In this document: positions 15,601-22,248 of the stretch, piece after piece | Position numbering within the stretch: the stretch's first letter is position 1 | How the letters are laid out: each line of letters opens with the position of its first letter | Assembly (NCBI GenBank): GCA_036495425.1 | Contig: DASXMW010000032.1 | Location: 1-30,482, forward strand | DNA length: 30,482 bases | From: Bog-532 sp036495425 | GTDB taxonomy: Bacteria > Actinomycetota > Actinomycetes > Streptosporangiales > Streptosporangiaceae | Reading direction: 5' to 3' | Made by a program: the position numbers and the translations under genes | The notes under the pieces: model-generated | Database searches by the model: none | What the model saw: only the letters and a program-made list of their open reading frames with translations | Told to the model about the DNA's origin: nothing

Positions 15601-15645
15601 CCCCACGAGCCCCGCCAGCCCCACCAACCCCACGAGCCCCAGTAA
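15592..15645. repeat. Perfect-period 9-nt repeat array with G-quadruplex pattern (copy 2)
   Basis: Six consecutive 9-nt units each begin with CCCC, starting at 15592, 15601, 15610, 15619, 15628 and 15637. Three sequence types are used: CCCCAGTAA (first and last), CCCCACGAG (second and fifth), and CCCCGCCAG or CCCCACCAA. The first unit contains the TAA of the HAD gene. On the minus strand this gives six GGGG runs with 5-nt loops just downstream of the FMN reductase stop, a canonical G-quadruplex pattern. Confidence 0.85.
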
Positions 15646-15651
15646 CTCCGC

Positions 15652-16191
15652 TCAGCCCACCGCGGCCACGATGTCGTCGATGACCCGGACCGCTTCCTCC
15701 CGGAACCCGGGGTCCCGGACCAGCCCGTCCGGCCCGATCGCCTGCCGCGACAGGCCGATCCGCCGGCACGCCTTGTCGATGACCTCCGCGCCCACGTAAC
15801 CCAGCACCGAGGCCAGCGACTCCTCGGCCCCGGCCCCGCGACCGGGCGCGGCCACGTTGATCCAGGCGGTCGGCTTGCCGTACATCTCGCCACCGCCCAC
15901 GGTCCAGTCCAGCAGGTTCTTGAAGCTGCCGGGCAGGCTGCCCGCGTACTCGGGCGTGCAGAACACCACCGCGTCCGCGCTGGCGATGGCCTGGCGCAAC
16001 TGTTCCGCGGCCACCGGCAGCGGTTCCCGGTCGTCGTCGGGGTTGAAGGCGGGCAGTTCGCTCAGCCCCTCGTACAGCACGGCCGTGACCGGCCGCGGCG
16101 CCACCTCGCGCATGGTCCGCAGCGCGGCCGTGTTGGCCGATCCGCTCCGCGTGCTCCCCGACACCAGCAGGATCCGCGTCCGATCCGCCAC
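15652..16191 (-). CDS. NAD(P)H-dependent FMN reductase (flavodoxin-like)
   Basis: Flavodoxin-fold reductase of 179 residues. The FMN phosphate loop is at the N-terminus (ILLVSGSTRSGSANTAAL), and the flavin-ring loop is FCTPEYAGSLPGSFKNLLDWTVGG, both characteristic of the FMN_red family including quinone, azo and chromate reductases. The start is GTG at 16191, supported by AAGGAGG at 16197-16203 on the minus strand. A longer open frame upstream lacks a ribosome site. The stop abuts the G-quadruplex-type repeat. It is divergent from the large redox fusion, with a 154-bp shared spacer, so a functional link through reduced flavin is possible but unproven. Confidence 0.92.
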   Translation of the reverse strand: MADRTRILLVSGSTRSGSANTAALRTMREVAPRPVTAVLYEGLSELPAFNPDDDREPLPVAAEQLRQAIASADAVVFCTPEYAGSLPGSFKNLLDWTVGGGEMYGKPTAWINVAAPGRGAGAEESLASVLGYVGAEVIDKACRRIGLSRQAIGPDGLVRDPGFREEAVRVIDDIVAAVG

Positions 16192-16345
16192 CCGCGCCTC
16201 CTTCGTCCGTCCGGGCTCGTCCGTCCGACAGCCGGCTCCGCCCATTCCGTTCACCCGTGGCGAAGATAGGCGAAACCCGCTAGGGAAATCGCACCGATAA
16301 GCGCAAAACTGGCTCCACGCTGCACCAGTCCACACGGGGAGCCTA

Positions 16346-19300
16346 ATGACTACCAGCGAGCAGCCGGACCAGACCGCCGCCCAGACCGCCGCCCTGACCG
16401 CCGCGGCCACGGGGCGCCTGGCCCAGGTCATCGCCACCCGGGGCGGTCTGGCCCCGCCCGAGGCGCCGTTCGTGATCGAGCACCGCGAGGCCCTCATCTA
16501 CATGCTGTGCGAGGCGGCCGAACTCGAGCACGGCATCATGTGCCAGTACCTGTACGCGGCCTTCTCGCTCAAGAACAACGAGGGCGAGGATCTGACCGAG
16601 GCTGAGCTGGCCGGAACACGCCGCTGGCGCAAGGTCATCATGCACGTGGCCACCCAGGAGATGCTGCACCTGGCCCTGGTCCAGAACCTGCTGTCGGCGG
16701 TCGGGGCCGCCCCGCACCTGTCACGGCCGAACTTCCCCCATCCGGCCAGCCACTACCCGGCCGGCGTGCACCTGGCCCTGCTCCCGTTCGGCGAGCGGGC
16801 CGTGCGGCACTTCATGTTCCTGGAGCGTCCCGAGGGCATGGACATCCAGGACGGCGACGGGCTGGCCGCCTTCGGCCGGGCCGAGCCGCTGATGGAGGCG
16901 GGCGACATCGTGCCCCGCGGCCAGGACTTCAAGACCGTCGGGCACCTGTACCGGTCGATCGAGGCCGGCTTCAGGCACCTGGCCGACAAGCACGGCGAGG
17001 ACTGGCTGTTCGTGGGGCCGCCCCGGGCCCAGGCCACCCCGGGCACCTTCGGCTGGCCCGAGCTGGTGGCCGTGACCGACCTGGCCTCGGCTCAGGCGGC
17101 CATCGACGAGATCCTCGAGCAGGGCGAGGGACCGCGCGGCGCCTGGCAGAACGCGCACTTCGGCCAGTTCGTGGAGATCCTGGACGAGTACCAGCAGGCC
17201 CGGGCGGCCAACCCGGGGCTGATGGCGGCCCGGCGGGTGCAGACGGCCAACGTCCGCCCGTGCGACAGCGGGGCCGAAGTCCCCCTGATCACCGACCCGG
17301 TCACGGCCCGGGTCATGGACCTGTTCAACGTGGCCTACGAGGTGCTGCTGCAGCTCTTCGAGCGCTTCTTCGCCCACACCGACGAGTCCGACCCCCAGCT
17401 GCAGACCCTGGCCACCGCCAGCGTGGGACTGATGGCCCAGGTCATCGGCCCGCTCGGTGACCTGATCACCACCCTGCCCGCGGGCCCGGAGTACCCGGGG
17501 CAGACGGCGGGGCCGAGCTTCGAGCTGTTCTACGAGAGCGACTACCTGCTGCCGCACCGGGACGCGGCCTGGACGCTGCTGGCCGAGCGGCTGGACGTCG
17601 CGGCCGGCTTCGCCCAGGAGATCGTCGACGGCGACCCGGACGGCCCGGCCGGGCCCGCGCCCGCCACCGTGTCCGCGGTCGTGCGGCAGGCGGGCGCGAC
17701 CCTGGCCCGGTTGTCGGGCTCGCTGGCCGCGTTCCTGCCCCCGTCCGCTCCGCACGCACCGGCCGCGCCCGGTGCGGGATCTCTCGGTGCCCCCGCCCCC
17801 GCCGACGCCGATCTGCCCGCTCTGCAAGCCCGGGCTGACGTTTTTCATCTAATTTCGGTGCGCGACCCTTCCGGTCACGTGGCGGGTGATGTCGCACGCG
17901 GCCTCGCCAGTGTCTGGGCCCTGACCACGCAGCTGCTCCAGCCGGGGCCGGCCAGCACGGGTCTGCGCTGGATGGTGTCCCGCCTGATCGACAGCGTCCT
18001 CCGCCCCCTGGCCGGCGCCCTCCAGGCCCTTGATCCCACGGTGGCCACCCCAGCCACCCAAGCCCCAACAACCCCGTCAACCTCAAGAACCACAGCGGTC
18101 TCAGCAGACACAGCGGTCTCAGCAGACACAGCGGCATCAACAGACACATCGGTCCCAACAGAAACAGCGACCCCAACAGACACAGCAGCCTCTACACCCC
18201 CGGCCTCAACAGCCCCGGCGGAGCAGGTCTGGCAGCTGGCCCAGGACCTGACCCGGCTCCGGGTCCGGTCCCACCAGGACGACGGGGCCCAGGCGGCCGA
18301 GCCCGGCCTGGCCGAGGCCACGGCCGCCCTCCAGGACCTGGCCTGCGCGCTGGCCCCGGCGGCCGGCCGGGCCGCCGTTCTCCGCGACCTGCAGGCCGGA
18401 CTGCCCGCGGGCCTGCGGGTGGCCCGCGACGGCCCCTACCTGGCCACCAACGTGGCCACGGTCCGCGATCACCTGGGCCAGGAGCTCGCGGTCCCGCCCC
18501 AGGTCGCCTTCTGCCGCTGCGGTGCCTCGGAACGGAAGCCGTTCTGCGACGGCTCCCACGCCGCCAGCGGGTTCACCGGCGACAAGGACCCCGATCGGGT
18601 GCCGGACCACCGCGACACCTACGACGGCGAGCAGGTCACGGTGTTCGACAACCGGGGCGTGTGCCAGCACTCGGGCTTCTGCACCGACCGGCTCAGCACC
18701 GTGTTCCGCGCCGCCGCCGAGCCGTTCGTGGCCCCCAGCGGCGGCCGCATGGATGAGATCGTGCGGGCGGTCCGGGACTGCCCGTCGGGCGCCCTGGGCC
18801 TGGCCTTCGACGGCCACGAGCAGCGCGGGCTGGCCGACTGGCACGGGCACCGGGACCCGGTCGTCGAGATCACCCAGGACGGCCCGTACCGGGTCACCGG
18901 CGGCCTCCCGCTGACCGGGCCGGACGGCACGGCCGTGCCCCAGGGCGCGGGCGCGTCCCGCGAGCACTACGCGCTCTGCCGCTGCGGCCACTCGCAGAAC
19001 AAGCCGTTCTGCAGCGGCATGCACTGGTACGTCGGCTTCACCGACCCCGCGGTGACCCCGGGCCGGGTGCCGAGCCTGTTCGAGTGGGCCGGCGGCCTGC
19101 CCGGCCTGACCCGGCTGACCCGGCGGCTGTACGAGAAGCTGATCCCGGCTGACGCCGCGCTGGCCCCGGGGTTCGCCGATCTCGCCCCCGGCTACCCCGA
19201 GCGGGAGGCCCGCCGGATCGGCGCCGCGTTCGGCGGCCCGGCCCCGGACAGTGCCTGGAGGCCGGGGGTGACCGGGGAGTTCCCGGCCGCGGCCCAGGCC

Positions 19301-19777
19301 CGCTGGGTAGCGCTGGCCGGCCAGGCCGCCGATGAGGTGAACCTGCCCGCCGACGCCCCGTTCCGGGCCGCGCTCACCGCGTTCCTCACCTGGTACGCCG
19401 GTACCGCCCTGACCGGCCAGGACAGCCAGGACGGCGCGCTGTCGCCGTGGGGCTGGACGGCGGCCGGGCCCCCGGACACCACGGCCCAGCCGGAGACCGG
19501 GGACCAGGACCAGGGTCAGGGCCAGGACCAGCCCGTCACCCTGCCCGGGCCGGACGAGCCGGTCAGCTTCGCCGCCCACGTCAAGCCGATGTTCCGGGCC
19601 AAGGACCGGCAGTCGATGCTGTTCGCGTTCGACCTGTGGTCCTACGACGACGTGCGCGCCCACGCCGCCGACGTGCTGGACCGGGTGGCCAACGGGACCA
19701 TGCCCTGCGACGGGGCCTGGCCCGATCAGCAGGTCCAGGCTTTCCGGCGCTGGGCCGAAACGGGCACCCGGGCGTGA
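16346..19777 (+). CDS. Giant redox fusion: ferritin-like, CDGSH, 4Fe-4S, CDGSH, globin-like and cytochrome-c-like domains
   Basis: A 1143-residue cytoplasmic protein. Residues about 45-430 form a VioB-type ferritin-like region, with Glu61/His62 in CEAAELEHGIMCQY and E105xxH108 in ATQEMLHLAL. A long linker (about 480-630) includes a Thr/Ser/Ala repeat. The first CDGSH site has Cys723, Cys725, Cys734 and His738 (CRCGASERKPFCDGSH). A Fer4_19-like domain follows with Cys773, Cys779 and Cys812 (VCQHSGFC, DCPSGAL). The second CDGSH site has Cys878, Cys880, Cys889 and His893, with CSGMH in place of CDGSH. Residues about 912-1030 resemble a truncated globin (LTRRLYEKLIPADAALAPGF, ARRIGAAFGG) without an obvious proximal His. 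The end (HVKPMFRAKDRQSMLFAFDLW, MPCDGAWP) resembles a cytochrome-c-like domain but lacks CxxCH. GGGGAG precedes the ATG. Iron or oxidative-stress electron transfer is inferred. Confidence 0.9.
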   Translation: MTTSEQPDQTAAQTAALTAAATGRLAQVIATRGGLAPPEAPFVIEHREALIYMLCEAAELEHGIMCQYLYAAFSLKNNEGEDLTEAELAGTRRWRKVIMHVATQEMLHLALVQNLLSAVGAAPHLSRPNFPHPASHYPAGVHLALLPFGERAVRHFMFLERPEGMDIQDGDGLAAFGRAEPLMEAGDIVPRGQDFKTVGHLYRSIEAGFRHLADKHGEDWLFVGPPRAQATPGTFGWPELVAVTDLASAQAAIDEILEQGEGPRGAWQNAHFGQFVEILDEYQQARAANPGLMAARRVQTANVRPCDSGAEVPLITDPVTARVMDLFNVAYEVLLQLFERFFAHTDESDPQLQTLATASVGLMAQVIGPLGDLITTLPAGPEYPGQTAGPSFELFYESDYLLPHRDAAWTLLAERLDVAAGFAQEIVDGDPDGPAGPAPATVSAVVRQAGATLARLSGSLAAFLPPSAPHAPAAPGAGSLGAPAPADADLPALQARADVFHLISVRDPSGHVAGDVARGLASVWALTTQLLQPGPASTGLRWMVSRLIDSVLRPLAGALQALDPTVATPATQAPTTPSTSRTTAVSADTAVSADTAASTDTSVPTETATPTDTAASTPPASTAPAEQVWQLAQDLTRLRVRSHQDDGAQAAEPGLAEATAALQDLACALAPAAGRAAVLRDLQAGLPAGLRVARDGPYLATNVATVRDHLGQELAVPPQVAFCRCGASERKPFCDGSHAASGFTGDKDPDRVPDHRDTYDGEQVTVFDNRGVCQHSGFCTDRLSTVFRAAAEPFVAPSGGRMDEIVRAVRDCPSGALGLAFDGHEQRGLADWHGHRDPVVEITQDGPYRVTGGLPLTGPDGTAVPQGAGASREHYALCRCGHSQNKPFCSGMHWYVGFTDPAVTPGRVPSLFEWAGGLPGLTRLTRRLYEKLIPADAALAPGFADLAPGYPEREARRIGAAFGGPAPDSAWRPGVTGEFPAAAQARWVALAGQAADEVNLPADAPFRAALTAFLTWYAGTALTGQDSQDGALSPWGWTAAGPPDTTAQPETGDQDQGQGQDQPVTLPGPDEPVSFAAHVKPMFRAKDRQSMLFAFDLWSYDDVRAHAADVLDRVANGTMPCDGAWPDQQVQAFRRWAETGTRA
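18045..18197 (+). repeat. 9-nt (18-bp) repeat array inside the redox fusion gene (copy 3)
   Basis: About 17 units of 9 nt, examples being CCCCAACAA, CCTCAAGAA, TCTCAGCAG and ACACAGCGG, run in frame. They pair into 18-bp units starting at 18092 that encode TAVSAD and variants. Codons here end in A (TCA, GCA, ACA) far more than in the flanks. The unit pattern resembles the intergenic arrays at 6937-7061 and 15592-15645. Confidence 0.8.
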
Positions 19778-19854
19778 CCGACGGCCCGGTGCCCGCGGGC
19801 GCCTGCCCGTTCACCCCCGGGGTGGACGTGGCCATCGGCCGCCCGGAAAAATAA
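19774..19854 (+). CDS. Possible 26-residue ORF coupled to the redox fusion gene
   Basis: GTG at 19774 overlaps the TGA of the fusion gene (GTGA). The frame runs 26 codons to TAA and reads MTDGPVPAGACPFTPGVDVA in its first 20 residues. All codons but the last sense codons end in G or C, so it looks coding, but in this DNA that is a weak test. It has one Cys and no recognised domain. It may be a small accessory peptide or a chance frame. Confidence 0.3.
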   Translation: MTDGPVPAGACPFTPGVDVAIGRPEK

Positions 19855-19875
19855 CGGTCAGCCAAGACTGACCGT
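19854..19875. promoter_or_regulatory. Perfect 8-bp inverted repeat upstream of the DinB operon
   Basis: ACGGTCAG (19854-19861) and CTGACCGT (19868-19875) flank a 6-nt spacer. It begins on the last base of the small ORF's TAA and lies 29 nt before the DinB start, with a GACAAT hexamer at 19883-19888 in between. It could be an operator or a weak terminator; no T-run follows. Confidence 0.45.
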
Positions 19876-19904
19876 GTAAACGGACAATCCCAGAGGGGCA
19901 TCCC

Positions 19905-20414
19905 ATGACGAGCAACGATCTTCTGCTTGACGCCTTCGGCCGGGTCCACGGCGTGGTCCACCAGGCCGCGGACAACCTGACCCCGGACGAGCTGGCGTTC
20001 CGGGTCGACGGCAACACCAACTCCATCGCCTGGCTGATCTGGCACCTGAGCCGGATCACCGACGACCACCTGTCCGACGCGGCCAGCAAGGAGCAGGTCT
20101 GGACCGGCAGCGGCTGGGTGGAGAAGTTCGGGCTGCCGTTCCCGCCCGGCGCCACCGGCTACGGGTTCGGCGGCGACGACGTGGCCGCGGTCAAGGTCAA
20201 GTCGGGCGAGACCCTCATCGGCTATTTCGATGAAGTGATCGAGGAGGCGACCCGGTACGTCAAGCACCTCAAGGAGGACGACTACGCGCGCGTGGTCGAC
20301 TCCTCCTGGAACCCGCCCGTGACCCTGGCCGTCCGGCTGGTCAGCGTGGTCTCCGACGCCCTGCAGCACGCCGGGCAGGCCATGTTCATCCGCGGCATCG
20401 TCGAGAACAGCTAG
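19905..20414 (+). CDS. DinB/DUF664-family protein (possible mycothiol S-transferase)
   Basis: Four-helix-bundle protein of 169 residues in the DinB/YfiT-like metal-dependent superfamily. The expected metal-binding His residues are at His47 (IAWLIWHLSRITDDH, with a second His at 55) and near residue 157 (SDALQHAGQAMF). Actinobacterial members often use mycothiol in transfer or isomerase reactions; which one applies here is not visible. ATG at 19905 has AGAGGGG 8 nt upstream. Its TAG overlaps the GTG of the ureohydrolase gene by 1 nt, so it heads a tightly coupled operon. Confidence 0.87.
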   Translation: MTSNDLLLDAFGRVHGVVHQAADNLTPDELAFRVDGNTNSIAWLIWHLSRITDDHLSDAASKEQVWTGSGWVEKFGLPFPPGATGYGFGGDDVAAVKVKSGETLIGYFDEVIEEATRYVKHLKEDDYARVVDSSWNPPVTLAVRLVSVVSDALQHAGQAMFIRGIVENS

Positions 20415-21382
20415 TGAGCGACACCCCGGAGTCAGCGGACCCGGTCGGGCCGCCCAACGCGCTGGTCGTGCCCAGGTACGCCGGCCCGGACACGTTCGCC
20501 CGGCTGCCCCGGCTGACCGACGTGGGCACGGCCGCCGTGGCCATCGCCGGGATCCCGTTCGACTCCGGGGTGTCGTACCGGCCCGGGGCCCGGTTCGGGC
20601 CCGGGGCGGTCCGGGCCGGCTCCAAGCTGCTCCGCCCCTACCACCCGGGGCTGGAGGTCCATCCCTGGTCCGGGCACCAGGTGGCCGACGCCGGCGACCT
20701 GCCCGCCAACCCGTTCGACCTGAACCAGGCCATCACCGACGTCGAAGGCGGCGCCCGCGCCGTGCTGGCCGTCACCGACCACCTGGTGGCCATCGGCGGC
20801 GACCACACGGTGGCGCTGCCGCTGCTGCGGGCCACCGCGGCCCGGCACGGCCCGCTGGCCCTGGTCCACTTCGACGCCCACCTGGACACCTGGGACACCT
20901 ACTTCGGCGCGCCCTACACCCACGGCACCCCATTCCGCCGGGCGGTGGAGGAGGATCTGCTGTCCCTGAACCGCTCGGCCCACGTGGGCATCCGCGGCAG
21001 CCTCTACACGCGGTCGGACCTGACCGACGACCGCGAGCTGGGCTTCGCCACCGTGTCCACCGCCGACGTGGCCCGGCGCGGCGTGGACGACGCCATCGAC
21101 CGGATCCGGGAGCGGGTCGGCGACCAGCCGGTCTACGTCAGCATCGACATCGACGTGCTCGACCCGGCCCACGCCCCCGGCACCGGCACCCCCGAGCCGG
21201 GCGGCCTGACCACCCGGGAGCTGCAGCTGATCCTGCGCGGGCTGACCGGCCTGCGGCTGGCCGGCGCGGACGTGGTCGAGGTCGCCCCGGCCTACGACCA
21301 CGCCGAGCTCACCTCGCTGGCCGCGGCCAACCTGGCCTACGAACTGCTCGGCCTGCTCGCCCTCCAGGCTGGACACCACTGA
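20414..21382 (+). CDS. Ureohydrolase-family enzyme (agmatinase/guanidinobutyrase-like)
   Basis: Binuclear-manganese ureohydrolase of 322 residues that removes urea from a guanidino substrate. Metal ligands are in GGDHT, DAHLDTWD and SIDIDVLDPAHAPGTGTPEP, the complete family signature. GIPFDSGVSYRPGARFGPGAVR near the N-terminus is typical of the agmatinase/guanidinobutyrase branch rather than arginase. GTG at 20414 overlaps the DinB stop, and its own stop overlaps the next start (TGATG). The neighbouring nitrilase-family amidase suggests a guanidino-amide route, for example 4-guanidinobutyramide to 4-guanidinobutyrate to GABA plus urea as in streptomycete arginine oxygenase metabolism. No arginine oxygenase is in the window, so this is inference. 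Agmatine is the alternative substrate. Confidence 0.93.
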   Translation: MSDTPESADPVGPPNALVVPRYAGPDTFARLPRLTDVGTAAVAIAGIPFDSGVSYRPGARFGPGAVRAGSKLLRPYHPGLEVHPWSGHQVADAGDLPANPFDLNQAITDVEGGARAVLAVTDHLVAIGGDHTVALPLLRATAARHGPLALVHFDAHLDTWDTYFGAPYTHGTPFRRAVEEDLLSLNRSAHVGIRGSLYTRSDLTDDRELGFATVSTADVARRGVDDAIDRIRERVGDQPVYVSIDIDVLDPAHAPGTGTPEPGGLTTRELQLILRGLTGLRLAGADVVEVAPAYDHAELTSLAAANLAYELLGLLALQAGHH

Positions 21383-22212
21383 TGACCTTGATCGCCGCCG
21401 CCCAGTTCGGACCGGTCCTCGGGGACACCGGGGCCAACCGGGACGCGGCCGCCCGGGCCGTCCGGGCGGCCGCGGCGGCCGGAGCCGAACTGGTGGTGCT
21501 GCCCGAGCTGAGCGACTCCGGTTACGTGTTCACCGGCCCGGACGAGGCCCGCGGCCTGGCCACCCCGGCCGGCGGCAGCCCCACCCTGGCCCAGTGGCAC
21601 GAGCTGGCCACTGTCGCTGGCTGCACGATCGTGGGCGGGTTCTGCGAGCTGGGCGACGACGGACTGCTCTACAACAGCGCCGCCCTGGTCGACGAATCCG
21701 GGACCCGGGCCGTGTACCGCAAGGCCCACCTGTGGGACCGGGAGAAGCTGGTGTTCACGCCGGGAACCGGGGCCCCGCCCGTGGTCGGCCTGCCGTTCGG
21801 GCGGGTGGCCGTGATGATCTGCTACGACCTGGAGTTCCCGGAGTGGGCCCGGCTGGCCGCCCTGGACGGCGCCGACCTGATCGCGGCCCCGGTCAACTGG
21901 CCCGCCGCGCCCTGCCCGCCGGGGGAGCGGCCCGCCGAGGTGATCAAGGCCCAGGCCGACGCCTCGGTCAACGGCGTGTACGTGGTGGTCGCCGACCGCT
22001 GCCGCCGTGAGCGCGGGGTGGACTGGATCAGCGGCTCGGTCATCGTCGGCCCGGACGGCTACCCGCTGGCCGGCCCGGTGCTGGCCGACCGCCCCGAGGT
22101 GCTGGTGGCCGACTGCGACCTGACCGCCACCCGGGACAAGCGGATCAACTCCCGCAACGATCTGCTGGGCGACCGTCGACCCGAGCTCTACCCGCGGGTA
22201 ACGTCGGGCTGA
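21382..22212 (+). CDS. Nitrilase-superfamily carbon-nitrogen hydrolase
   Basis: Amidase of 276 residues with the full Glu-Lys-Cys triad: Glu42 (VVLPELSDSGYVF), Lys114 (YRKAHLWD) and Cys147 (VMICYDLEFPEW). The second conserved segment is INSRNDLLGDRRPELY. The superfamily hydrolyses C-N bonds of amides, N-carbamoyl compounds or nitriles. N-carbamoylputrescine amidase and guanidinobutyramide amidase are both possible, the second fitting the ureohydrolase neighbour better. ATG at 21382 overlaps the ureohydrolase stop by 1 nt, indicating coupled translation. The AidB-type gene follows 36 nt later. Confidence 0.9.
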   Translation: MTLIAAAQFGPVLGDTGANRDAAARAVRAAAAAGAELVVLPELSDSGYVFTGPDEARGLATPAGGSPTLAQWHELATVAGCTIVGGFCELGDDGLLYNSAALVDESGTRAVYRKAHLWDREKLVFTPGTGAPPVVGLPFGRVAVMICYDLEFPEWARLAALDGADLIAAPVNWPAAPCPPGERPAEVIKAQADASVNGVYVVVADRCRRERGVDWISGSVIVGPDGYPLAGPVLADRPEVLVADCDLTATRDKRINSRNDLLGDRRPELYPRVTSG

Positions 22213-22248
22213 GGCCGTCCGTTGTCCGTGCGGCCGGAGGAGACACCG

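Noticed and set aside
18206..19663. A 485-codon minus-strand open frame opposite the iron-sulfur part of the fusion gene
   Set aside because: It is the mirror of a frame with two complete CDGSH sites, and its sequence is Gly/Val/Arg-rich without motifs.
22222..22248. Earlier start for the AidB-type gene
   Set aside because: The nine extra codons contain the GGAGGAG ribosome site that fits the ATG at 22249.
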